A DNA stretch of 14,616 nucleotides, from assembly GCA_025936275.1 (NCBI GenBank), contig JAICTR010000023.1:1-14616 (forward strand), in the 5' to 3' direction. Source of the DNA: Burkholderiales bacterium (GTDB taxonomy: Bacteria; Pseudomonadota; Gammaproteobacteria; Burkholderiales; Usitatibacteraceae). A program made the translations under genes and the position numbers. The notes beneath the pieces were generated by a model, which did no database searches, was not told the origin of the DNA, and saw only the letters and a program-made list of their open reading frames with translations. Shown here piece after piece: positions 1-7,832 of this stretch (within the stretch, counting starts at the first letter, position 1; the number at the start of each line of letters is the position of its first letter).

Positions 1-1
1 C

Positions 2-913
2 TGGCAGATGATCCCGACGATCTTCGGGGTGATCCTGCTCATCTTCCTGCTGTTCAACTGGGTGGGCGGCGACCCGGCGCAGGTGCTCGCCGGCAAGATC
101 TCGAATCCCGACCAGATCGCGAACATCCGCAAGCAGCTCGGCGTGGACCAGCCCTACTGGTACCAGCTCTGGGTGTTCGTGAAGCAGGTCTTCACGTTCG
201 ACTTCGGGCGGAGCTGGTCGACCAACGAGGAGGTCTCGCACATCCTCCTCACGCGCGTCGGGCCCACGCTCACGATCATGGTGCCGGTGCTCGTGATCGA
301 GACCTCGCTCGCGGTGCTGCTGGCGATCGGCGTGGCCTACGTGCGCGGGACGCTCAAGGACCGCAGCATCATGATCATCTGCACGGTCGCGATGTCGATC
401 AGCTTCCTGGTCTACATCATCGTGTTCCAGTGGCTCTTCGGCTTCATCCTCGGCTGGTTCCCGGTGCAGGGCTGGAGCGAGAGCTTCTGGAAGAACCTCG
501 GCTACTACGCGCCGCTGCCGATCATGCTCGCGGTGTTCGTGGGGCTCGCGCCCGAGCTGCGCCTCTACCGCTCGTTCTTCCTCGACGAGATCCACCAGGA
601 GTACGTGCGCACCGCGCGCGCCAAGGGCCTGCCGGAGAACCGCGTGATGCTGAAGCACGTGATGAGGAACGCGTTGATCCCGATCCTCACCAACGTCGGC
701 ATCGCGCTGCCGGGCGTGTTCGTGGGCTCGTTCCTGCTCGAGGTGTTCTTCTCGATCCCGGGACTGGGCCGCGAGGTGGTGACCGCGGTGAACCGCAGCG
801 ACTTCCCGGTGATCAAGGCGGTCACCGTCTACCTCGCCATCATCACGATGGTGATCAACCTGCTGGTCGACGTCATGTACAAGTTCGTCGACCCGCGAGT
901 GACGTTCAAGTGA
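2..913 (+). CDS. Peptide ABC transporter permease, DppB type (5' end cut by window)
   Basis: Inner-membrane permease subunit of an oligopeptide/dipeptide ABC importer (BPD_transp_1 family). The frame is open from base 2. The Met at base 8 is probably internal, because family members usually have a short cytoplasmic stretch and an RR-type segment before the IPT sequence that opens TM1 here, so the true start lies left of the window. Visible are TM1 (bases about 8 to 65), the periplasmic LGVDQPYWYQLW and DFGRSW segments typical of DppB proteins, several further hydrophobic spans, and the EAA loop (EYVRTARAKGLPENR, from base 599) that docks on the ATPase. The C-terminus ends in DPRVTFK, as is usual for the family. 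Its stop TGA overlaps the next gene's GTG start in GTGA. The exact substrate cannot be read from the permease; di- or oligopeptides are inferred from family and neighbours. Confidence 0.93.
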   Translation, partial: WQMIPTIFGVILLIFLLFNWVGGDPAQVLAGKISNPDQIANIRKQLGVDQPYWYQLWVFVKQVFTFDFGRSWSTNEEVSHILLTRVGPTLTIMVPVLVIETSLAVLLAIGVAYVRGTLKDRSIMIICTVAMSISFLVYIIVFQWLFGFILGWFPVQGWSESFWKNLGYYAPLPIMLAVFVGLAPELRLYRSFFLDEIHQEYVRTARAKGLPENRVMLKHVMRNALIPILTNVGIALPGVFVGSFLLEVFFSIPGLGREVVTAVNRSDFPVIKAVTVYLAIITMVINLLVDVMYKFVDPRVTFK

Positions 914-1980
914 GCGCGATCCTCGGCAGTCCCGCGCCCGCCGCGACGCAGGAATCACCCGGCCTGTGGCTCCTCGCCTGGCGGCGCCTGCGCCACGACC
1001 GCGTCGGCATGGTGTCCCTGGTGATCGTGGTGTTCTTCCTCATCCTCATGATCGCCTCCTACGCGGGGCTCATCGCTTCCGACTGGAACAAGGAGAAGGG
1101 CGTCTCGTACGCGAACCCGTCCTTCCTCGCCGGGGCCGAGAACCTCGAGGCGAAGTCGATGGAGGAGCGGCGCCATGCGGCGAAGACGCCGCCCGTGGAC
1201 CTCTCCGACGTCGATCCGCTCGCGCCGCGCTACAAGGAGTGGCGGGAGCGCGCGGCGAAGATCGCGGTGACGCAGGTGAAGCGCTCCGAGACGCTCCCCT
1301 TCGGCGGCGACAAGTGGGGCCGCGACGTGCTGAAGAAGACCATCAAGGGCAGCGAGGTCTCGATCTTCGTGGGCCTCGCGAGCGCGCTCCTCGCGACCCT
1401 CATCGGCACCGTCCTCGGGGCGATGGCGGGCTACTGGGGCGGGAAGGTGAACGACTTCCTCGAGTGGTTCTACAACATCTTCACCTCGATCCCGTACATC
1501 CTGCTGATCCTCGCCTTCGCCGCGGTCGCGACGTCGACGGGAAAATTCGGCAAGGGCATCGTGCCGATCGTGCTGGTGCTCTCGCTCACCGGCTGGACCG
1601 GCATCTACCGCCTGATCCGCGCCGAGTACATCAAGCACTCGAACCGCGAGTACGTGAAGGCGGCGCAGGCGATCGGCGCCTCGCACGGCTCGCGCATGTT
1701 CCACCACATCCTGCCCAACGTGAGCCACGTGGCGCTGGTGCAGCTCTCGCAGTACACGGTGGGCTTCATCAAGGCCGAGGTGATCCTCTCGTTCCTCGGC
1801 TTCGGCGTGCCGGTGGACATGGTCTCCTGGGGCACGATGCTCGCCGAAGCGCAGAACGAGCTCGTGATCGGCAAGTGGTGGCAGCTGGTCGCCGCCGGCG
1901 CGAGCATGGCGGTCCTGGTGACCGCGTTCTCGCTCCTCACCGACAGCCTGCGCGACGCGCTCGACCCGAAGCTCAAATGA
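910..1980 (+). CDS. Peptide ABC transporter permease, DppC type
   Basis: Second inner-membrane permease (356 aa), partner of the upstream DppB-like protein. I chose the GTG at 910 because it overlaps the upstream stop by 4 bases and leaves a normal N-terminus (WRRLRHDRVGMVSLVIV, the DppC cytoplasmic helix and TM1, residues 24-54). Met1 codons further upstream would run inside the first permease. The GGDKWGRDVL motif at residues 132-141 corresponds to the GTDxxGRDxL signature of DppC proteins. The EAA loop is EYVKAAQAIGASHG at residues 247-260, and LSFLGFGVP (293-301) is also typical. It is longer than the usual roughly 300 aa because a charged segment of about 70 residues (about 58-130) lies between TM1 and the GRD motif, presumably in the periplasm. 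The Shine-Dalgarno is poor, consistent with translational coupling. Confidence 0.93.
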   Translation: MSAILGSPAPAATQESPGLWLLAWRRLRHDRVGMVSLVIVVFFLILMIASYAGLIASDWNKEKGVSYANPSFLAGAENLEAKSMEERRHAAKTPPVDLSDVDPLAPRYKEWRERAAKIAVTQVKRSETLPFGGDKWGRDVLKKTIKGSEVSIFVGLASALLATLIGTVLGAMAGYWGGKVNDFLEWFYNIFTSIPYILLILAFAAVATSTGKFGKGIVPIVLVLSLTGWTGIYRLIRAEYIKHSNREYVKAAQAIGASHGSRMFHHILPNVSHVALVQLSQYTVGFIKAEVILSFLGFGVPVDMVSWGTMLAEAQNELVIGKWWQLVAAGASMAVLVTAFSLLTDSLRDALDPKLK

Positions 1981-2062
1981 CCATGCGGCCCGGAACGAAG
2001 CGATCCCTTTGCATGGTCATCCCCGCGCACGCCGGGATCCACCGGCTGGGCCCCCGCGAAAC
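1981..2062 (+). repeat. Intergenic REP-like palindromic element inside the transporter operon
   Basis: An 82-base gap in an otherwise tightly packed operon. It contains an imperfect 20-base palindrome at 2019-2038 (ATCCC-C-GCG, CA loop, CGC-C-GGGAT; one C/C mismatch), preceded by an outer inverted pair CCATGC (1981-1986) and GCATGG (2011-2016). Its spurious translations give VIPAHAGIH on one strand and MDPGVRGDD on the other, peptides that recur in proteobacterial annotations because of dispersed repeats of this kind. Only one copy is visible here, so dispersal is inferred from known repeats, not shown. The mRNA could form a hairpin between the permease and ATPase cistrons. No clear Shine-Dalgarno lies before the downstream ATG. 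Confidence 0.65.
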
Positions 2063-3778
2063 ATGAGCAATCCCCTCCTCGAGGTGCGCGACCTCGACAT
2101 CCGCTTCCGCGTCGACCGGAACCTGCCGCCCTTTCGCGCGGTGAACGGCATCTCGTTCGACATTCCCGCCGACAGCACCGTGGCGCTGGTGGGCGAATCC
2201 GGCAGCGGCAAGAGCGTCTCGGCGATGTCGATCCTGGGTTTGCTTCCGGAGAACGCGATCGTGGCGCCGGAAAGCCGCGTCCTGTATCGCCCGGCGGGAG
2301 AGGGCGCGGGGCGCGACCTCCTGCGCGCGGGTGCGGCCGACATGCAGGCGATCCGCGGCAAGGACATCTCGGTGATCTTCCAGGAGCCGATGACGTCGTT
2401 GAACCCGGTCTTCACCGTGGGTGAGCAGATCGCCGAGGTGCTGCGTTTGCACATGGGCCTGGGACTTCGCCAGGCGCAGGCGCGCGCCGAGGCGCTGCTG
2501 CACGAGGTGGGCATTCCCGATCCCAAGCTGCGCGTGAATTCGTATCCCCATGAGATGTCGGGCGGCCAGCAGCAGCGCGTGATGATCGCGATGGCGATCG
2601 CCTGCGAGCCGAAGCTGCTCATCGCCGACGAGCCCACCACCGCGCTCGACGTCACGATCCAGAAGCAGATCCTCGACCTCATCGCGGCGCTGCAGCAGCG
2701 CCACCGCATGTCGGTGCTCTTCATCACGCACGACCTGGGCGTCGTGGGCGACATCGCCGACCGCGTGGTGGTGATGCAGGACGGCGAGATCCGCGAGCAG
2801 GGAAGCGTGGACGCGATCTTCCGCGAGCCGCGCCACCCGTACACCAAGGCGCTGCTCGCCTGCCGCCCGCGCCTCGACCGGCGCCCGCGCCGCTTGCCGG
2901 TGATCGACGATTTCCTGAAGGGCGAGGCGCGCGTCGAGCTGGGCGAACGCCCGCGCGGCACGAGCCCGGAGGACGAGATCATCCTCGAGGTGCGCAACCT
3001 CGACAAGACGTTCTTCCTGAAGGAAGGGCTCTTCCGCAAGCGTGCGGTGCCGGCGGTGAAGGGCGTGAGCTTCCGATTGCCCAAGGGCAAGACCCTGGGC
3101 CTCGTCGGCGAGTCGGGCTCCGGCAAGACCACGGTCGGCCTCACGGTGATGCGCCTGCACGAGGCGACCGGCGGCGAGGTGCTCTTCGAGGGCCGCGACC
3201 TCCTCGCGCTCTCGGACCGCGAGATGATGGCCTACCGGCGCCGCATCCAGATCATCTTCCAGAACCCGTACGCGTCGCTCAACCCGCGCTTCACCATCGG
3301 GCAGATCCTCCTCGAGCCGATGCGCATCCACGGCATCGGCAAGGACGATCGCGAGCGCGTGGACATGGTGCTGCAGCTGCTGCGCCGCGTGGGCCTGCCG
3401 GACGCCTCGTTCCACAAGTACCCGCACGAGTTCTCCGGCGGGCAGCGCCAGCGCATCGCGATCGCGCGCTGCCTCACCATGAAGCCCGACGTGCTGATCT
3501 GCGACGAATCGGTCTCGGCCCTCGACGTCTCGGTGCAGGCGCAGGTGCTGAACCTGCTGCAGGACCTGCAGGACGAATACGGCCTCTCGTACATCTTCAT
3601 CTCGCACGACCTCGCGGTGGTGAAGTACATCTCCGACCGCGTGATGGTGATGAACGAGGGCCGCGTGGTGGAGATGGCCGATTCCGACGAGATCTACCGC
3701 CACCCGCAGCAGGAGTACACGCGCCGCCTGCTCGCCTCGATCCCACAAGGATTGCAACGCGCGAAGGAGATGGAATGA
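2063..3778 (+). CDS. Double ATP-binding subunit of peptide ABC transporter (DppD-DppF fusion type)
   Basis: Cytoplasmic ATPase (571 aa) with two complete ABC domains, so one chain supplies both ATP sites, as in YejF and GsiA. Domain 1: Walker A GESGSGKS 44-51, Q-loop IFQEPMTSLNP about 105-115, signature MSGGQQQR 165-172, Walker B LLIADEP 185-191, switch His223. Domain 2: Walker A GESGSGKT 349-356, Q-loop IFQNPYASLNP about 398-408, signature FSGGQRQR 457-464, Walker B VLICDES 477-483, His515. Both sites look intact. The linker carries the HPYTKALL segment common to oligopeptide ATPases (HPQQEYTRRLL in the second half). I chose the ATG at 2063 because the domain starts a few residues later (LLEVRDL); an in-frame TTG at 2009 would run through the repeat. 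It overlaps the following peptidase gene by 4 bases. Confidence 0.95.
   Translation: MSNPLLEVRDLDIRFRVDRNLPPFRAVNGISFDIPADSTVALVGESGSGKSVSAMSILGLLPENAIVAPESRVLYRPAGEGAGRDLLRAGAADMQAIRGKDISVIFQEPMTSLNPVFTVGEQIAEVLRLHMGLGLRQAQARAEALLHEVGIPDPKLRVNSYPHEMSGGQQQRVMIAMAIACEPKLLIADEPTTALDVTIQKQILDLIAALQQRHRMSVLFITHDLGVVGDIADRVVVMQDGEIREQGSVDAIFREPRHPYTKALLACRPRLDRRPRRLPVIDDFLKGEARVELGERPRGTSPEDEIILEVRNLDKTFFLKEGLFRKRAVPAVKGVSFRLPKGKTLGLVGESGSGKTTVGLTVMRLHEATGGEVLFEGRDLLALSDREMMAYRRRIQIIFQNPYASLNPRFTIGQILLEPMRIHGIGKDDRERVDMVLQLLRRVGLPDASFHKYPHEFSGGQRQRIAIARCLTMKPDVLICDESVSALDVSVQAQVLNLLQDLQDEYGLSYIFISHDLAVVKYISDRVMVMNEGRVVEMADSDEIYRHPQQEYTRRLLASIPQGLQRAKEME
3765..3769 (+). promoter_or_regulatory. Shine-Dalgarno for the M13 peptidase
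   Basis: AGGAG (within AAGGAGA) lies 5 bases before the ATG at 3775, inside the last codons of the ATPase gene. It fixes the start of the peptidase and, with the ATGA overlap, points to coupled translation. Confidence 0.8.
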
Positions 3779-5817
3779 CCCCCCGCAGCCTCGCCGCGCT
3801 CGCCGCGGCCCTGCTGGTCGCGGCTTGCGCCGCGCCGGCCCCGCAAGCGACGCAACCCGCGGCCGCCCCCGGAATCCACCCGGAGAACTTCGATCCGTCG
3901 GTGCGCGCGCAGGACGACCTCTACCGCCACGTGAACGGCGCCTACATCGCCCGCACGCAGATCCCGCCCGACAAGTCCTGGTACGGCACCTTCATCCAGG
4001 TGCGCGATCGCACGCTCGAGCAGCTGCACGGCATCGTCGAGGACGCGCGCAACCCGGCCGCGGCGGGCGACCCCGACGCGCGCAAGATCCGCGACCTCTA
4101 CGCGAGCTTCATGGACGAGGCGCGGCTCGACGCGCTGGGGCTGAGGCCCCTCGCCGGCGAATTCTCCCGCATCGACCGCCTCGCCTCGAAGGACGACCTT
4201 CCGGCGCTCATCGCGCACTTCAACCGCATCGGCGTGGGCGCCCCCTACGATTACAGCGTTCACCAGGATGCGCGCGATTCAACGCGCTACGCCGCGGACT
4301 TCAGCCAGGGCGGACTGGGGCTCCCGGACCGCGACTACTACCTGAAGCACGACGACGCGCGCATCAACGGCATGCGTGCCAAGTACCGCGCGCACGTCGA
4401 GAAGATGCTCGGCATGGCGGGCGAGCGCAACGCCGCCGCGATGGCGGACGAGATCCTCGCGCTCGAGACGAAGCTCGCGCAGATCCAGTGGACGCGCGTG
4501 CAGAACCGCGACCCGGTGAAGACCTACAACCCGTATCCGATCGCGAAGCTCACCGAGCTCACGCCCGGCTACGATTGGCACCGCTACCTCGCCGCGTCGC
4601 AGCTCGAGGGCAAGGTGGACAAGCTCATCCTCAGCCAGCCGAGCTACTTCGAGGGCTTCGCGAAGCTCGTGGAGGAAACGCCGCTCGCCACGTGGAAGAG
4701 CTACTTCCGCTGGCGGCTCCTCTCCGCCTACGCGCCGTATCTCTCCAGGCCCTTCGTCGACGAGCGCTTCGCCTTCACCGGCGGCGTGCTGCAGGGCATC
4801 CCCGAGAACCGCCCGCGCTGGAAGCGCGGCGTGGAGCTGGTCGAGCACTCGATCGGCTTCGCGCTCGGCAAGCTCTACGTCGCGCGCTACTTCCCGCCGG
4901 AGAGGAAGGCGCGCATGGATCGCCTGGTCGCGAACCTGCTCGCCGCCTACAAGCAGAGCATCGAGGGCCTCGACTGGATGGGGCCGGAGACCAAGAAAGA
5001 GGCGCTCGCGAAGCTCGCCCTCTTCACGCCCAAGATCGGCTATCCCGTGAAGTGGCGCGACTACTCGACGCTCGAGATCGCGCCCGGCGACCTCGTCGGC
5101 AACCTCATGCGCGCGAACGATTTCGAGTACCGGCGCAACCTCGCGAAGCTGGGCGCCCCCGTGGACCGCACCGAGTGGTACATGACGCCGCAGACGGTGA
5201 ACGCGTACTACAACCCCGAGATCAACGAGGTCGTGTTCCCCGCCGCGATCCTGCAGCCGCCGCTCTTCGATGCGGACGCCGACGACGCGGTGAACTACGG
5301 CGCGATCGGCGCGGTGATCGGACACGAGATCAGCCACGGCTTCGACGACTCCGGCAGCCAGTACGACGGCAAGGGCAACCTGCGCGACTGGTGGACGAAG
5401 GAAGACCACGAGCGCTTCGCGGCGAAGACCGCGAAGCTCGTCGCGCAGTACGACGCGTACAGCCCGCTTCCCGGCTACCACCTCAACGGCAAGCTCACGC
5501 TGGGCGAGAACATCGCCGACAACTCGGGGCTCGAGATCGCGTGGAAGGCGTACAACCTGTCGCTCGGCGGCAAGGCCGCGCCCGTGATCGGCGGCCTCAC
5601 CGGCACGCAGCGCTTCTTCATCGGCTGGGCGCAGGTGTGGGCGGAGCAGATGCGCCCCGAGGAGCAGATCCGCCGCATCAAGATCGACCCGCATTCGCCG
5701 GGCCGCTTCCGCTGCGACGGCGCCGCGACCAACCAGTCCGGCTTCTACGAGGCGTTCGGCGTGAAGCCGGGCGACGGCATGTACCTCCCGCCCGAGCGGC
5801 GCGTGTCGATCTGGTGA
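3775..5817 (+). CDS. M13 family (neprilysin/PepO-like) zinc metallopeptidase, lipoprotein
   Basis: Zinc endopeptidase (680 aa, usual length for bacterial M13) that cuts oligopeptides. The N-terminus is a lipoprotein signal with lipobox VAAC; Cys18 would be lipidated, and the +2 residue is Ala, so outer-membrane anchoring facing the periplasm is expected. The N-terminal M13 domain spans roughly residues 35-420 and the catalytic domain the rest. Zinc site: H517-E518-I-S-H521, with the third ligand Glu578 in ENIAD (578-582). NAYY before the active site matches the substrate-binding NAYY/F motif. His640 and Arg646 keep the 6-residue spacing of neprilysin His711 and Arg717. The chain ends in VSIW rather than the usual CxxW, so that terminal Cys is missing. 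Fourth visible gene of the transporter operon. Confidence 0.95.
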   Translation: MTPRSLAALAAALLVAACAAPAPQATQPAAAPGIHPENFDPSVRAQDDLYRHVNGAYIARTQIPPDKSWYGTFIQVRDRTLEQLHGIVEDARNPAAAGDPDARKIRDLYASFMDEARLDALGLRPLAGEFSRIDRLASKDDLPALIAHFNRIGVGAPYDYSVHQDARDSTRYAADFSQGGLGLPDRDYYLKHDDARINGMRAKYRAHVEKMLGMAGERNAAAMADEILALETKLAQIQWTRVQNRDPVKTYNPYPIAKLTELTPGYDWHRYLAASQLEGKVDKLILSQPSYFEGFAKLVEETPLATWKSYFRWRLLSAYAPYLSRPFVDERFAFTGGVLQGIPENRPRWKRGVELVEHSIGFALGKLYVARYFPPERKARMDRLVANLLAAYKQSIEGLDWMGPETKKEALAKLALFTPKIGYPVKWRDYSTLEIAPGDLVGNLMRANDFEYRRNLAKLGAPVDRTEWYMTPQTVNAYYNPEINEVVFPAAILQPPLFDADADDAVNYGAIGAVIGHEISHGFDDSGSQYDGKGNLRDWWTKEDHERFAAKTAKLVAQYDAYSPLPGYHLNGKLTLGENIADNSGLEIAWKAYNLSLGGKAAPVIGGLTGTQRFFIGWAQVWAEQMRPEEQIRRIKIDPHSPGRFRCDGAATNQSGFYEAFGVKPGDGMYLPPERRVSIW

Positions 5818-5820
5818 GGG
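5813..5820 (+). promoter_or_regulatory. Shine-Dalgarno deciding the M3 peptidase start
   Basis: GGTGAGGG lies 5 bases before ATG 5826 and spans the stop codon of the M13 gene. It favours the ATG over the in-frame GTG at 5814, which would overlap the upstream stop but have no such site in front. Confidence 0.6.
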
Positions 5821-5825
5821 CCGCG

Positions 5826-7799
5826 ATGCGTGCTTCGCTCGCCGCGGCGTCGGCCGTGCTTTCGCTGGCGGCGGCGCTCGCACCGTCGCCTGCGCACGCG
5901 CGCGCGGTGATGCCGGTGTACGACGCCGCGGGCATCACGCGCGCCTGCGAGGCGGGCATCGCCAAGGCGCGCCGCATGATCGCGGCGATGGAGGCGAAGC
6001 GGGGCGGCGCCGGCATCTTCGGCGAGTGGAACCGGCTCGCGATCGAGATGGAGGATTTCGGCGCGCCGATCTACCTCCTCTCCAACGTGCATCCGGACAA
6101 GGCGGCGCGCGACGCCGCGGAGCCGTGCCTGCAGAAATTCACCGCGCTCAACACCGACCTCTTCCAGAGCGAGAAGCTCCTCGCCCGTGTGCGCGCCGCG
6201 AAGCCCGCGAACGCCCACCAGGCGAAGCTCGCCAAGGATCTGCTGGAAGGCTTCGAGGACAGCGGCGCGTCGTTGCCGCCCGGGAAGCGCGCACGGGCCA
6301 AGGCGATCTTCGACGAGCTGGAGACCTTGCGCCAGGCGTACGACCGCAACGTGCGCGACGACAAGACGCAAATCGTGGTCGCGGCGGCGGAGATGGAAGG
6401 CATGCCCGCCGCGTATCTCGACGCGCACCCGCGCGACGCCGACGGCAATTACCGGCTCGGCCTCGACTATCCCTCGTACTTCCCGTTCATGGCGCGCGCG
6501 AAGAGCGGCGCGGCGCGCAGCCGCTACTACAAGGCGAAGCTCTCCGAGGGCGGCCAGGCGAACCTCGACCTGCTGGAGAAGATCTTCGCACTGAGGAAGG
6601 AGCTCGCGGGCCTCTACGGCCTGCCTTCCTTCGCCGCGTACGCGCTGCGCCATCGCATGGCCCACGATCCCGCGACCGTCGCGAAATTCCTCGATGCCGT
6701 GCATGCCGCCGTGGCGCCGATCGAGAAGCGCGAGATCGCCGAGCTCGTTGCCGAGAAGGCGAAGGAGCTCGGCACGGCGCCCGAGGCGACGAAGCTCGAG
6801 CGCTGGGATGTCGCCTACTACCAGGACAAGGTAAGGCGCGAGCGCTACGCGGTGGACCAGGAGGCGCTGCGCCGCTATTTCCCGACCGACAAGGCGATCG
6901 CGTACACGATGCTCGTCGCGCAGCGCCTCTACGGCGTGAAGTTCCGCGAGGTGAAGGTGCCGGTGTGGCACCCCGACGTGCGCTACTTCGACGTGCTCGA
7001 CGCGAAGTCCGGGAAGTTCCTCTCCGGCTTCTACCTCGATCTCTACCCGCGCGAGGGCAAGTACAACCACGCGGCGGCCTTCCCGATCCGCGGTGCCAGC
7101 CGCCTCGCGCGCCGCACGCCGCTCGCCGCGCTGGTCACCAACTTCGACCGCAAGGGACTCGACCAGGGCGAGCTCGAGACGATGATGCACGAGTTCGGCC
7201 ACGTGCTGCACAACGTGCTCTCGGTGACCGATTACAACCCCGATGCGGGCACCGCGGTGAAGCTCGACTTCGCCGAGGCGCCGTCGCAGATGTTCGAGGA
7301 ATGGGCGCGGCGCGAGCAGCCGCTCGAGCTCTTCCGCGAGGTATGCCCCGAGTGCCCGCACCTGACCCACGAGGAGATCGCCCAGCTCCAGGCGGCCCGC
7401 AAATACGGCCAGGGGATCCGCTACGCGCGGCAATGGCTGTTCGCGACCTTCGACATGGCGCTTTCGACGGATCCGCGCCCGCCGCTCGCGGTGTGGACCG
7501 AGCTCGAGGCGGCGACGCCGCTCGGCCACGTCGAGGGCACGATGTTTCCGGCGTCCTTCAGCCATATCGCGAGCAACTACGCCGCCGGCTACTACGGCTA
7601 CATGTGGTCGGAGGTGCTCGCGCTCGACATGCTCACGCCGTTCCGCAAGGACATGCTCGACCCGAAGGTCGGCCTCGCCTACCGCGCCAAGGTGCTCTCG
7701 CAGGGCGGGCAGCGCGAGGAGGCGGACATGGTGCGCGACTTCCTCGGGCGCGAGCCGTCGAGCGAGGCGTTCTTCGAAGAGATCACCGGGCGGCGCTGA
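5826..7799 (+). CDS. M3 family (thimet oligopeptidase-like) metallopeptidase, exported
   Basis: Zinc oligopeptidase (657 aa) related to Dcp/PrlC/thimet oligopeptidase, which cleave short peptides inside a deep channel. Zinc site H455-E456-F-G-H459 with third ligand Glu484, 25 residues after the second His as in thimet oligopeptidase. His580, Tyr585, Tyr589 and Tyr592 keep the exact spacing of thimet oligopeptidase His600/Tyr605/Tyr609/Tyr612. The first 25 residues form a Sec signal peptide (alanine/leucine core, AHA before RA), so it should be periplasmic, whereas E. coli Dcp and PrlC are cytoplasmic. Starting at GTG 5814 would add four residues and keep the signal. Only 8 bases separate it from the M13 gene, so they are probably co-transcribed and work on the same peptide pool. 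Confidence 0.94.
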   Translation: MRASLAAASAVLSLAAALAPSPAHARAVMPVYDAAGITRACEAGIAKARRMIAAMEAKRGGAGIFGEWNRLAIEMEDFGAPIYLLSNVHPDKAARDAAEPCLQKFTALNTDLFQSEKLLARVRAAKPANAHQAKLAKDLLEGFEDSGASLPPGKRARAKAIFDELETLRQAYDRNVRDDKTQIVVAAAEMEGMPAAYLDAHPRDADGNYRLGLDYPSYFPFMARAKSGAARSRYYKAKLSEGGQANLDLLEKIFALRKELAGLYGLPSFAAYALRHRMAHDPATVAKFLDAVHAAVAPIEKREIAELVAEKAKELGTAPEATKLERWDVAYYQDKVRRERYAVDQEALRRYFPTDKAIAYTMLVAQRLYGVKFREVKVPVWHPDVRYFDVLDAKSGKFLSGFYLDLYPREGKYNHAAAFPIRGASRLARRTPLAALVTNFDRKGLDQGELETMMHEFGHVLHNVLSVTDYNPDAGTAVKLDFAEAPSQMFEEWARREQPLELFREVCPECPHLTHEEIAQLQAARKYGQGIRYARQWLFATFDMALSTDPRPPLAVWTELEAATPLGHVEGTMFPASFSHIASNYAAGYYGYMWSEVLALDMLTPFRKDMLDPKVGLAYRAKVLSQGGQREEADMVRDFLGREPSSEAFFEEITGRR

Positions 7800-7832
7800 G
7801 CCGCGCCGCCATCCCCGCACGAAAGCATTCCG

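Noticed and set aside
1973..3757. 594-codon open frame antisense to the ATPase gene
   Set aside because: It mirrors the codon bias of the real gene; its product is His/Arg/Ala/Leu-rich with no domain, while the sense strand has two complete ABC domains.
3825..5825. N-terminal extension of the M3 frame running back through the M13 gene (a fused 1324-residue reading)
   Set aside because: The extension is an out-of-frame, Arg-rich translation of the M13 gene; the M3 protein has its own Shine-Dalgarno and signal peptide at 5826.
4279..5883. 534-codon open frame antisense to the M13 gene
   Set aside because: Shadow of a gene whose catalytic residues are all visible on the + strand; low-complexity product.
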